Of a stretch of 45,217 nt of DNA, positions 1-8,250 are shown piece by piece. The DNA is taken from NCBI GenBank assembly GCA_013203045.1, contig JABMQN010000269.1, forward strand, positions 1 to 45,217, written 5' to 3'. Source of the stretch: Chloroflexota bacterium. Its GTDB lineage: Bacteria > Chloroflexota > Dehalococcoidia > SZUA-161 > SpSt-899. The stretch's first letter is position 1. Each line of letters starts with the position of its first letter. The notes beneath the pieces were generated by a model. That model worked only from the letters and a program-made list of their open reading frames with translations. It was not told where the DNA came from and ran no database searches. Position numbers and translations under genes: made by a program.

Positions 1-663
1 CCTCTGTATAAGAGTGATGATCCTTGGATCAACGATTCATTCCTGACAATCTTCGGCGCTGAGAATACCGATCAGTTAATGCAGCACTGGGATAATGTAG
101 TTGGCGGCAAGATCGATATGAACAACTTCGCTGGTCATGCCACCTGCCAGAGCCTATTCGACCCGTTCCTGAGCGATATTCCGGGCAGGAAGGTTTCCTT
201 CTTCCAGATGCATGCCCCTTATGATATCGAAGGTGGTTGGGAACAAAAGGGACCGGAGCTTCAGGAAGCGATCATGAAGAAATGGGCCAAGTATGCTCCC
301 AATATGAGTGGTGATAATATCATCGCCATGAGCCAGGAGACTCCTCCGGAAATCGAGGTTCGCTTCCCCAACATGCGCTTTGGCGGGATAAAGCACGGCG
401 ACTACAAACCGATCCAGCTGGGGTGTTTCCGGCCTAATCAGGATTGCTCCAGCACGGCTACACCGATGGAAGGCCTCTATACCTGTGGCGCTTCCAACTA
501 TCCGGGCGGACTGGTACTCGGTGGCCCCGGTTATCTGGGCGCTAATAAGGTTACTGAAGACCTTGGCGCGAACAAGTGGTGGAAACCCACACCGGAGATG
601 GATAAATATATCAAAACATACCTTGAGGGCGGCCCGCTGGGAATCGGCGGATTACCAGAGTAA
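1..663 (+). CDS. FAD-dependent oxidoreductase, phytoene-desaturase-like, C-terminal part (5' end outside window)
   Basis: The frame is open from base 1, so this is the last ~220 residues of a longer protein; the first ATG at 79 is internal. The stretch RPNQDCSSTATPMEGLY followed by a Gly-rich PGGLVLGGPGY segment corresponds to the C-terminal FAD-contacting region of phytoene-dehydrogenase-like (COG1233) proteins. It aligns well with the end of the complete paralogue at 37715-39346 (RPNQECSHNVTPIKNLF; GGCVIWGPGY). The substrate is unknown; the family contains desaturases, isomerases and oxidases acting on hydrophobic molecules. The FAD-binding N-terminus is not in the window. It lies 91 bases before the glycyl radical enzyme on the same strand and may share its transcript. 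Its last 13 codons recur as a relic at 5808-5846. Confidence 0.85.
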   Translation, partial: PLYKSDDPWINDSFLTIFGAENTDQLMQHWDNVVGGKIDMNNFAGHATCQSLFDPFLSDIPGRKVSFFQMHAPYDIEGGWEQKGPELQEAIMKKWAKYAPNMSGDNIIAMSQETPPEIEVRFPNMRFGGIKHGDYKPIQLGCFRPNQDCSSTATPMEGLYTCGASNYPGGLVLGGPGYLGANKVTEDLGANKWWKPTPEMDKYIKTYLEGGPLGIGGLPE

Positions 664-754
664 ATTTGCAATAAGACCTTTTATGTTATAAAATCGAATC
701 CCACTCCAAATAAAGGATTTATTAATCACCAAAGTTTTCAGGAGGTAAGATAAA

Positions 755-3274
755 ATGACAATGACATCGAAATCAGAAAGGCCCTCCACAGAGGAGAGAT
801 TTCAAAAGGCTGTACCTTTTGAATGGGGTTATGGCTCCACACCCCGAACCAACAAGTTGAGGGACGTACTGAACTGGAAAGGGGCGGTCACTGAGCATGA
901 ACTGGCAAACGCAGCGATGGGCCTCCCGAAAACCCGATTTCGTGCGGGTGTCAAGATTGATATGTCCAGAGCCCGAATTGTCACCGCAGCTTTCAGGGAA
1001 ACCGAAGGCCAGCCCATTCAGCTTCAATATGCCCGCATGGTGGAAAAGCTGTGCGATGAGATGCCCGTCTTTATTACGGATGGGGAGCTGATCGTGGGCG
1101 ACCCCAATGGTGGGGCTGACAAAATAAGATGGTATCCTGAGATAAACGTCGATTGGGTGCCTGAGGCAGTCACTACGGGAGGTTTCTTCGATATAGTCAC
1201 GGATGACGAAAGACAGGAGATAATCGAAGATATCTGCCCCTTCTGGGAACACAGAAGTATAGAGGCAATAATCAAGGCTTCGCTGCCAGAGGAAATGGCG
1301 CCTGTAATCAACGCTTATGGGGTTTATATGTCAAACCTCTGGGAACAGGGACTAATCATCCCGGCTTATGACTGGGCGATTCTGTTCCGCGATGGACTGA
1401 ATGCCCGGATAGCGAAGGCAGAGACCAAGCTTAAAGATCTGGATGCCAAAGTTGAAGATATGGATCCAGCCGAATATCTTGAAAAACGGTACAACTGGCA
1501 AGCGATGGTGCGCTGCGGCAAAGCGATAATTCGATATAACCAGAGACTCGCCGAGACGGCTCGGCAACAGGCATCTCAAGAGACCGACGAAGGCCGAAAG
1601 AAGGAACTTGAGGAGATGGCAATCAGCCTTGAGCATGTTCCCGCCAATCCACCTCGAACATTCCACGAGTGCCTGCAATTCTACTGGACCATCGAGGTAG
1701 TCGCCGACTATTTGGCCAGATGGGGTTATGGTTGCGGGACGAGGATTGATCAGGTTTGGTGGCCATATTACGAGGCGGACATCGAATCCGGTCGGATTAC
1801 CCGTGATGATGCAGTCGAACTAGTAGAGTGCCTCTTCCTGAAGATTCAGGAGATCGGCGCACCGCTTGAGTGGCCACTGAAGTTCGGCGGCGTATCCGGT
1901 GCCAACACAATGTACACAGCCAATATCTGCGGCCCTACCGATGATGGGCAGGATGCCAGCAACGAACTCAGCTTTATTATCATGGAGGCGCTGGGCAACC
2001 TGCATCTGTCCCAGCCACCGATTGCCATTCAGTACCACGAAAATATCTCTCCGGAGGTCGTTTCGGCGGCAATTGATCTCTGCCGAACCGGGCTGGGGCA
2101 CCCTTCCTTTTTCAACAGGGATTTAATGGAAGAATGGGCAAGGTTGAGGGGGTGGGCCGGCGAAGATGTCAAGAAGGTGCAGGTATCCGCATGTGCAGCC
2201 AACCACATAATGGGTAAGGCAGTTCAAGCCTCTGGGCTGGCCCCCGGCACCTCTATGAATTGTATCGAGCTTTTCAACGAAGTCCTGCGCCTGAACGACC
2301 AGACGGCCCAGTGTGGTCCAGTGGTCTTCGAAGCCGGGAGAAAAGCTACGGACATGGAATCGGCAGATGAACTCATGGAGGCTTACTTCAGGCGGATGAA
2401 GTACTATGCAAAGATCGGTACGGTCTCGTGGAACATCGCGCAGCAGATATTGATGGACCGCAAACCCGACCCCTGCAATTCTCTGATCATGGATGAAACT
2501 CTTGAACGGGGAATCGACCTTGTAAAGTATCATAAGGAAGGCGACACATGGCCCGAGGCCACACCTTTCGGGGGGATTAATGTGGCAAATTCTCTGGCCG
2601 CGATTCAGCATCTCGTATTCAATGAGAAGAAATACACGATGGAAGAACTGATACAGGCACTGGATGCCAACTGGTCCGGCTATGAGGTAATGCGGCAGGA
2701 CTTCATCAATGCGCCGAAATACGGAAACGAAGACGATTCTGCTGATGACTGGGCAGTGCGGTTCCTTACCGGGATGAATGACACGATGAACACGATCAAG
2801 GATGCCTGGGGTTTCACATGGACTATGGATGGCAGCACAGCTGCCGGGTATATGATGATGGGTCTGGCAGCAGGCGCCAGCCCGGATGGAAGATTAGCAT
2901 GTGCGACGGTGGCCGACGGCTCCCTTTCACCGATGGGGGGAACTGACCTCTCTGGCCCGACCACTGTACTGAATTCCGCAGGTAAGATCCCTTACCAGCA
3001 TAGCGAGTTATTCAACCAGAGATTTATGCCTCAGTTCCTAGAAGGTGATAACAAGAAACTCTTCGCTGACTATCTCAAGGTTTGGTACAAACGAGGCATT
3101 CCTCACGTACAGTTCAATGTAGTTGACAGTGAGAAACTTCGTGATGCGCAAGTCAAACCGGAGGAACATTCCGACCTTATTGTCAGGGTGGCGGGCTATA
3201 GCGCCCATTTCATCGATCTGCCTGATTATACCCAAGACAGTATCATTGAAAGAACAGAACAGGCCTTCACCTAG
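755..3274 (+). CDS. Glycyl radical enzyme (pyruvate formate-lyase superfamily), substrate unknown
   Basis: The 839-residue protein has the PFL-like domain and a C-terminal glycyl radical domain. The radical motif RVAGYSAHF places the radical at Gly814. The thiyl-radical cysteine is most likely Cys480 in VSACAANHIM. The 334-residue spacing is normal for the superfamily. In glycerol, choline, isethionate and hydroxyproline enzymes the catalytic Cys sits in a CxE motif with an essential Glu two residues later; here that residue is Ala482, so a dehydratase/eliminase role is unlikely. Fumarate-adding X-succinate synthases also lack that Glu, but the small BssB/BssC-type subunits are absent nearby, so that assignment is only a possibility. 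The start is fixed by AGGAGGT at 740-746. A dedicated activase follows at 3420. The enzyme is cytoplasmic and oxygen-sensitive. Confidence 0.93.
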   Translation: MTMTSKSERPSTEERFQKAVPFEWGYGSTPRTNKLRDVLNWKGAVTEHELANAAMGLPKTRFRAGVKIDMSRARIVTAAFRETEGQPIQLQYARMVEKLCDEMPVFITDGELIVGDPNGGADKIRWYPEINVDWVPEAVTTGGFFDIVTDDERQEIIEDICPFWEHRSIEAIIKASLPEEMAPVINAYGVYMSNLWEQGLIIPAYDWAILFRDGLNARIAKAETKLKDLDAKVEDMDPAEYLEKRYNWQAMVRCGKAIIRYNQRLAETARQQASQETDEGRKKELEEMAISLEHVPANPPRTFHECLQFYWTIEVVADYLARWGYGCGTRIDQVWWPYYEADIESGRITRDDAVELVECLFLKIQEIGAPLEWPLKFGGVSGANTMYTANICGPTDDGQDASNELSFIIMEALGNLHLSQPPIAIQYHENISPEVVSAAIDLCRTGLGHPSFFNRDLMEEWARLRGWAGEDVKKVQVSACAANHIMGKAVQASGLAPGTSMNCIELFNEVLRLNDQTAQCGPVVFEAGRKATDMESADELMEAYFRRMKYYAKIGTVSWNIAQQILMDRKPDPCNSLIMDETLERGIDLVKYHKEGDTWPEATPFGGINVANSLAAIQHLVFNEKKYTMEELIQALDANWSGYEVMRQDFINAPKYGNEDDSADDWAVRFLTGMNDTMNTIKDAWGFTWTMDGSTAAGYMMMGLAAGASPDGRLACATVADGSLSPMGGTDLSGPTTVLNSAGKIPYQHSELFNQRFMPQFLEGDNKKLFADYLKVWYKRGIPHVQFNVVDSEKLRDAQVKPEEHSDLIVRVAGYSAHFIDLPDYTQDSIIERTEQAFT

Positions 3275-3301
3275 TTCGTGCCTGAGAGCATAGTTGCACA
3301 T

Positions 3302-3346
3302 AAGATAGAGTGGGGCAAATACCCCACTCTATCTTTATAGGTTTTT
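3302..3346 (+). terminator. Perfect 14-bp hairpin followed by a T-rich stretch
   Basis: Arms 3302-3315 and 3322-3335 are exact reverse complements around a 6-base loop, and a run of five T follows at 3342-3346. The stem is followed by six other bases before the T run. It lies 28 bases after the glycyl radical enzyme stop and before its activase. It probably terminates or attenuates transcription so that less activase than enzyme is made, or protects the upstream mRNA from 3' decay. Confidence 0.7.
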
Positions 3347-3419
3347 CATGATGAAGCCCTGAGGGTAGCACCTGTTCTGTCCACTTGTGCAAGTACGTAG
3401 GACCATCAAGGTACAAATA

Positions 3420-4346
3420 ATGCTAGATATTGCAGATGAACAAAGGGGATTGATCTTCAACATCCAGAAGTTCTCCATTCAAGATGGCCCTGGTATCAGG
3501 ACTACCCTGTTTATGAAAGGCTGCCCTTTAACGTGCCCATGGTGCAGTAATCCTGAAGGAATAAGTGACGAACCTGAGATTATGGTGAGCGAGCGAAAAT
3601 GCATTGGATGCAAGAAATGCGCCGAAGCCTGTAATGCAGACGCCATTTACTTTGAAAACGATATGCGCATCATTAACTGGAAGCTTTGCACCAATTGTCT
3701 GGAGTGTGCTAAGGTATGCCCTTCCCATGCCATCCAGGTGATGGGTGAGTATAAGACAGTGAATGAAGCATTCAAGATTGCTGCGCAAGATAGAGATTTC
3801 TACAGCACTTCTGGCGGTGGCGTAACAGTTTCCGGAGGAGAGGCGCTGCTTCAATGGGAATTCGTTCGGGACTTCTTCAAGAAATGCAAAGATGCTGGTT
3901 TTCATACTGCTCTTGATACGACGGCCTACTGCCCGTGGGAAAACATGGAACAGGTTCTCAAGCACACTGACCTGATTCTCTTTGATGTCAAGCATATGGA
4001 CCCTGCCATGCACGAGGAAAAAACCGGAGTATCTAATGAACTGATTCTGGAGAATCTTGATAAAGCTTCAAACACGACCAAAATCTGGCTGAGAATTCCA
4101 CTAATACCTGGTTTCAATGATTCTGAATCAAATATGCAAAAGACAGCCGAGCTTGCTTCCAGAACTAAAGCGGAAAAGATATCTCTACTACCATATCATG
4201 AGTGGGGAAAAGATAAATATTCCAGTTTGGGAAAGCAATATGGTCATAATGGTGTGGAGGGTATACTTGAACCGGATAGTGATGTGGTGAATAAGTGCAA
4301 ACTGATTTTAGAATCTCATGGGCTGGAAGTGGAACTCGGTAAATAG
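3420..4346 (+). CDS. Glycyl radical enzyme activase (radical SAM)
   Basis: This 308-residue protein would install the Gly814 radical in the enzyme encoded just upstream. The radical SAM cluster ligands are Cys35, Cys39 and Cys42 (CPLTCPWC), after the family signature FSIQDGPGIRT. Two inserted ferredoxin-type clusters follow (Cys61/64/67/71 and Cys90/93/96/100), as in activases of non-PFL glycyl radical enzymes such as BssD or HpdA. A GGGV/SGGE segment for SAM binding follows the insert. I chose the ATG at 3420 because an AAGG stands 8 bases upstream and the protein then begins close to the conserved IFNIQ motif. A GTG at 3387 would add 11 residues but has no ribosome binding site. Confidence 0.93.
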   Translation: MLDIADEQRGLIFNIQKFSIQDGPGIRTTLFMKGCPLTCPWCSNPEGISDEPEIMVSERKCIGCKKCAEACNADAIYFENDMRIINWKLCTNCLECAKVCPSHAIQVMGEYKTVNEAFKIAAQDRDFYSTSGGGVTVSGGEALLQWEFVRDFFKKCKDAGFHTALDTTAYCPWENMEQVLKHTDLILFDVKHMDPAMHEEKTGVSNELILENLDKASNTTKIWLRIPLIPGFNDSESNMQKTAELASRTKAEKISLLPYHEWGKDKYSSLGKQYGHNGVEGILEPDSDVVNKCKLILESHGLEVELGK

Positions 4347-4368
4347 CTGCGAAGCTGATGGAACAGGG

Positions 4369-4500
4369 GTGCTGATATCAAAAACCAAAGCCGTCAAAAG
4401 TGAATACAAGCCAATTGTTGCCGCTATTAACGGGTATTGCCTTGCAGGCGGTATTCATCAAAATACTCATGCTGATCACGCCGATATTCTGAGGGGATAA
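4369..4500 (+). pseudogene. Relic of an enoyl-CoA hydratase/isomerase (crotonase) gene
   Basis: In one frame this short stretch reads KPIVAAINGYCLAGG (core 4408-4452), the conserved segment of crotonase-fold enzymes that contributes the second oxyanion-hole glycine. The upstream lysine- and serine-rich residues also fit. After the double glycine the match fades and a stop follows at 4498-4500. The rest of a ~260-residue crotonase is absent on both sides: the activase gene ends 22 bases before, and the substrate-binding protein starts 21 bases after. It is best read as a remnant left when neighbouring DNA was replaced. Confidence 0.65.
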
Positions 4501-4521
4501 ACCATCAAGAAGGAGGCGGAA

Positions 4522-5808
4522 ATGAAGAAGCTGGCAATTCTGTTGGTGCCATTTTTAGCTTCAGGGCTAATGCTGAACTCAATAGCTTGTGAGAGTGGCG
4601 GGGAGGAAGCAACTTTAGCCCCTGTGACACAACCATCTAGTACCATTACCTCAGAATCTCCAGTGACACTGGAGCCAGTAAAAATCACCATAGGCAACCT
4701 CACAGATATTACTGGCCCATCATCGAATGCGTTGGTTGTAATTACCACCGCACTTGAGGATTTGGTAGGGTATTACAATGAAAACAGCATCATCCCAGGC
4801 GTTGAATTGGAAGTTATCAACTATGATACCCAATACGACCCAAACAAATTCACCACCGGCTATGAATGGCTGAAGGAGCGTGGTGCAGACCTGATTTTTA
4901 CGAGTGTTCCTGACACACCTCTGGCGTTGAAATCGATAGTTGATAAGGACAAAATGCCTTTGTTTTCAGCGAGTGGATACGTGGAGCAGTTAGACCCGCC
5001 AGGATATGTATTTATTCTGGGTACGATTCCTGAGCATCAGGCCTATACATTCCTTAATTGGATTGCCGAAAATGATTGGGGCTATGAGTCCAATGGGCCA
5101 GCAAAGATCGGAGGGGCTTCATGGACTGATGGCTACTCCCAGTCTTTCATAGCCGCAATGGAAAAGTATGCTAAGGCACACCCGGATCAGTTCGAGTGGG
5201 TTGGTGGGTATTTAACCAACTTTACATTCACATGGGCGCCAGAAGTGGAGGCTCTGAAAGATTGCGACTATTTATTTCCATGTGTGATGCCGGTTGCGTT
5301 CATGAAGGAGTATAGAAGCGCTGATGGCACAGCAAAGTTCATTTGTGCTGATGCTCAGACCGGTTTTTTCTCCCTGATAAGTGATGCGGAACTTTGGGAC
5401 GATATCGATGGCACACTGTTTATCAAAGGTGGTTCTATGTGGTGGAATGACGATGATGACGAACTTATCAATTTGAACAAGAAAGTTCTTTACGAAAACC
5501 ATCCGGACGAAGCAGAAGCGATCATACGGGCGGGTTCCGGTTATCTGGCGGTGGCTGGTATTTACTATCCCATGTTTGAAATGATTGCTGATGCGGTAGA
5601 AGCTGTGGGAGCAGAGAACTTTGATTCACAAGCTCTATATGATGCAGCTAAATCATATTCCCTAGTGATAGATGGCATTGAACGATCCGGTTTCGCTGAG
5701 ACAAGACGCTATGCTCTCAGTAACTACATGATATATAAAGCAAGCGCTGCTGATGAGGATATGATAAGGGCGGCTGAAAACTGGATACCTCATCTAGTTG
5801 AACCGTAA
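4522..5808 (+). CDS. ABC-transporter-type substrate-binding lipoprotein (Leu/Ile/Val-binding fold), copy 1
   Basis: The 428-residue protein has an N-terminal signal sequence with a probable lipidation site at Cys23 (SIAC, an imperfect lipobox), a low-complexity Thr/Ser/Pro linker, and then a periplasmic-binding-protein type 1 fold. The segments ITIGNLTDITGPSSNA and YEWLKERGADLIFT are shared with the copies at 8251 and 14254. The family binds amino acids, aromatic acids or other small organic acids outside the membrane. No permease or ATPase gene occurs in the window, so it must use a transporter encoded elsewhere or act as a sensor. AGGAGG stands 5 bases before the ATG. The gene is flanked by two relics, and its TAA stop overlaps the downstream one. 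Confidence 0.88.
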   Translation: MKKLAILLVPFLASGLMLNSIACESGGEEATLAPVTQPSSTITSESPVTLEPVKITIGNLTDITGPSSNALVVITTALEDLVGYYNENSIIPGVELEVINYDTQYDPNKFTTGYEWLKERGADLIFTSVPDTPLALKSIVDKDKMPLFSASGYVEQLDPPGYVFILGTIPEHQAYTFLNWIAENDWGYESNGPAKIGGASWTDGYSQSFIAAMEKYAKAHPDQFEWVGGYLTNFTFTWAPEVEALKDCDYLFPCVMPVAFMKEYRSADGTAKFICADAQTGFFSLISDAELWDDIDGTLFIKGGSMWWNDDDDELINLNKKVLYENHPDEAEAIIRAGSGYLAVAGIYYPMFEMIADAVEAVGAENFDSQALYDAAKSYSLVIDGIERSGFAETRRYALSNYMIYKASAADEDMIRAAENWIPHLVEP

Positions 5809-5894
5809 AAACATACCTTGAAGGTGGTCCAATCGGAATCTGTGGACACCCTACCGAGCAGGCTTGCCTGGACTCATCTCTTGGCATAGAATAG
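5808..5894 (+). pseudogene. Relic: C-terminal tail of a FAD oxidoreductase gene
   Basis: Read from 5808, the frame gives KTYLEGGPIGICG and continues to a stop at 5892. The oxidoreductase ending at 663 finishes with KTYLEGGPLGIGG. The matching 39 bases (613-651 and 5808-5846) agree at 31 positions, and most differences are synonymous, as expected for once-functional paralogues. Only the last ~28 codons remain. The match begins at the stop codon of the preceding substrate-binding protein, so that gene appears to have replaced the body of a former oxidoreductase gene. Confidence 0.65.
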
Positions 5895-5953
5895 ATTCAC
5901 ATGTCAGCAATAACCGATGCTCTCCACGAGCGCCACTGTTGAGGGAGGTCAAA

Positions 5954-6958
5954 ATGGAAACAAGCGATGTCTACACAGAATTGCTGGTAAGGCTGAAGGA
6001 CCCCACGTCAGAGCGTTTACGTCGCATATGGCAGAAGCTGGTGACCCCCGAGGAGGGGCAACTGCTGCTCCAGCTGCCCGCACAACCAGCCGAGTTGGCA
6101 CAAAAAGCAGGGATGGATGAAGAGGCGGCACAACGCATACTACAGGAGTTTATGGAGCGGGGACTGGTCATTCGCACCAGCAAGGGATTATACTGCCTTC
6201 CCCACGATATGACCCAGTTACACGATGCCAACCTCGCCAGCGCGGACAAATGGATCGATAACGAGCTCCTCGACCTGTGGGTGGATTACCGGGATAACGA
6301 ATGGGCCAAAAAAATGGCAGGTGGGCTCGGAGATTCGTATGTGCAACTTCTCAAGGTGTTTCCCGCCTTCAAGGCAATGGAGCGGAGCCCGGATTTCGGC
6401 GAGCTTCTGCCAGAGGAGAACGTCAGGGAGCTGATAAAAGGGACGGACCCGATCGCCGTGGTTCCCTGTACTTGCCGTCGGTCGATCAGAAAGTGCGATC
6501 TCCTGCTTGATGCCTGCCTGCACTTCAATCGCGGGGCAGAATATGCCATAGACCGTGGTGCTGGTCGGCGTATTACCGAAGAAGAGGCCATCGCTATTTT
6601 CGATCAGTCGGAAGAAGAAGGCCTGATTCACACCTGGGCTACTGGCGCGGAGCGACGTCTGACCGCAATATGCAACTGCTGTCGGGATTGCTGCGACATC
6701 TTCGCTATCGGTATCGAGATCGGTTCTGTTGAACAGATACTGCAGAAAACCCGCTTTCGCGCTAAGTTGGATCAGAATCTCTGTATCGGTTGCGAGGAAT
6801 GCGTGGATAGGTGCTTCTTCGGGGCCATAGAAATGAAGGAATATCCCTCGTCCAAGGAGCCCAAGGCCACGATCGATGAGGGTAAGTGCTTTGGCTGTGG
6901 CCTGTGTGCCATCGTCTGCGATCCTGAGGCGATAACCATGAGGTTGGTGCAGACCTAG
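5954..6958 (+). CDS. 4Fe-4S protein with N-terminal helical (winged-helix-like) region
   Basis: This 334-residue cytoplasmic protein probably carries several iron-sulfur clusters. Residues ~30-85 resemble a winged-helix domain. A cysteine group follows at 172, 174, 181 and 188 (CTCRRSIRKC), another at 240, 242, 243, 246 and 247 (CNCCRDCC), and two classical ferredoxin motifs at 277-287 (CIGCEECVDRC) and 312-322 (CFGCGLCAIVC). Similar proteins occur beside catabolic dehydrogenases in anaerobes and are annotated only as 4Fe-4S binding; electron transfer is inferred. An upstream in-frame start at 5864 is unlikely, because GGGAGG sits 5 bases before the ATG at 5954. It is the last plus-strand gene. 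Confidence 0.85.
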   Translation: METSDVYTELLVRLKDPTSERLRRIWQKLVTPEEGQLLLQLPAQPAELAQKAGMDEEAAQRILQEFMERGLVIRTSKGLYCLPHDMTQLHDANLASADKWIDNELLDLWVDYRDNEWAKKMAGGLGDSYVQLLKVFPAFKAMERSPDFGELLPEENVRELIKGTDPIAVVPCTCRRSIRKCDLLLDACLHFNRGAEYAIDRGAGRRITEEEAIAIFDQSEEEGLIHTWATGAERRLTAICNCCRDCCDIFAIGIEIGSVEQILQKTRFRAKLDQNLCIGCEECVDRCFFGAIEMKEYPSSKEPKATIDEGKCFGCGLCAIVCDPEAITMRLVQT

Positions 6959-6961
6959 ATA

Positions 6962-7090
6962 CTAAGCGTTCCTCCCCCTCAGCACTACGCTGCCAACGGG
7001 AAATAGAGCCTCTTCGCCCAAAAACGCTGCTATCCGTTTTCCCTCTTTTAAATCAAGTCTCCCTCTGTGTGGCCCCTTGATAGTGACTGG
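6962..7090 (-). pseudogene. Coding-like 42-codon tail in frame after the stop of the DapB-like gene
   Basis: Directly beyond the TAA of the gene at 7091-8164, the same minus-strand frame stays open for 42 codons. It reads like a protein C-terminus (RIAAFLGEEALFPVGSVVLRG) before a TAG at 6962-6964. I do not recognise the family. It could be the tail of a different gene joined here by recombination, or a C-terminal extension cut off by a nonsense mutation. There is no start codon or ribosome binding site of its own. Confidence 0.35.
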
Positions 7091-8164
7091 TTAACGATCC
7101 GTTACGTGAGTTCCCATACATCCAGTAATCATGGGCAGATCCAGGAAAGTCTTGATACCTGGATTATCGGCCTCACATACTATGGGTACCGCGTTCACCA
7201 GGTGGAACCCGGTGGTGCTCATACCTTGAGCCACATGCTCTTCCTGCGACAGCTCCGGCGGAAAATCGATATCGACAATAATGTTCACATCGCCATCGAT
7301 CTTGATCCGCCAACCGGATGAGCGCGGAATATCCATCTTGGACTGGAGACGAGTCTGTTCGATATCATCCATAAACCAGATTTGTTCCTCAATAATCTCG
7401 GTTCCTTCCCGGGTTTTCCCGATGTGCCGGTTGCGGTTTAAGGCAATCGTCCCTTCTTCTATTATGCCCACCGCCGTCTCTATAGGCTGGTTGGCCAGAA
7501 TGAAGTCGTGTTTTGCCTCGTAAGTGATTATTTCGGAACCCAAACCTTCGGCAATTAAATCGATCGGCTGATTCCAGAAGCTTGTGAGAAATTCTTTATA
7601 AGGGTTATTCGCCGCTTCTTCCGGAGTTTTTCCAAGATTCATCAATTCCCGCACAACTCCCTCTGAACTGTAGGCACGGCAATCACCATATTCGGTCATG
7701 GTGATCCGATCAATTCGATTGCACCACCCAGTAAACGTCAGAGGAAAACGCTCGGCAATACCTCCGGGGTTGCAGCCAGAGGCGTGCAGATTAACATTCC
7801 CTTTCTTACAGGCAGCCTCAATGAGCTTCGCCGCTTCCTGATCCTGGATAAAGGGAAACCAATAAGGGCAAGGTGTGATCAAATGCTTTCCAGACTCCAA
7901 CAATCGGCACATTTCATCGACATCCCAGGGCATCGGGCAATAGATCACACAATCGGCGTCGAGAGCCAGGATTGCATCGATATCCTGAATAGCCTGAACA
8001 CCAGTTTTATCCATACCGACGATATCACCGGCATCAAGCCCCTCTTTATCATCGCTATACACTTTGACTCCGACCAGCTCGAGCTTTGGATGTCTGATAA
8101 TCCCTCTCAGCGCAGCACTACCCACCACACCAGTAGCCCACTGTATCACTCTGTATTTTTTCAT
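7091..8164 (-). CDS. NAD(P)-dependent dehydrogenase of the dihydrodipicolinate-reductase-like family
   Basis: The 357-residue protein opens with a Rossmann fold (VIQWATGVVGSAALRGI, residues ~6-22) and the segment ASGCNPGG at mid-length. This layout is typical of DapB-N-like proteins related to 2,4-diaminopentanoate dehydrogenase and annotated as NAD(P)H-dependent amine dehydrogenase family proteins. The substrate is unknown, and a role in lysine synthesis is unlikely because the DapB C-terminal domain is not recognisable. The ATG at 8164 is preferred over a GTG at 8170 because the GGGGGAG ribosome binding site is 7 bases before it and would overlap the GTG. It follows the substrate-binding protein at 8251-9543 after 86 bases and is probably co-transcribed. 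Confidence 0.8.
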   Translation of the reverse strand: MKKYRVIQWATGVVGSAALRGIIRHPKLELVGVKVYSDDKEGLDAGDIVGMDKTGVQAIQDIDAILALDADCVIYCPMPWDVDEMCRLLESGKHLITPCPYWFPFIQDQEAAKLIEAACKKGNVNLHASGCNPGGIAERFPLTFTGWCNRIDRITMTEYGDCRAYSSEGVVRELMNLGKTPEEAANNPYKEFLTSFWNQPIDLIAEGLGSEIITYEAKHDFILANQPIETAVGIIEEGTIALNRNRHIGKTREGTEIIEEQIWFMDDIEQTRLQSKMDIPRSSGWRIKIDGDVNIIVDIDFPPELSQEEHVAQGMSTTGFHLVNAVPIVCEADNPGIKTFLDLPMITGCMGTHVTDR

Positions 8165-8250
8165 AGTCACACTCCCCCGATATTTTTAAAATATTGTTCA
8201 TTTAGATAACGCTCTATGTCATCAACTTAAAATGCTTTTTCATAATCAAG

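Noticed and set aside
755-3274. Calling the glycyl radical enzyme benzylsuccinate or alkylsuccinate synthase
   Set aside because: The missing CxE glutamate fits, but the small subunits are absent and I cannot verify the active-site motif by alignment.
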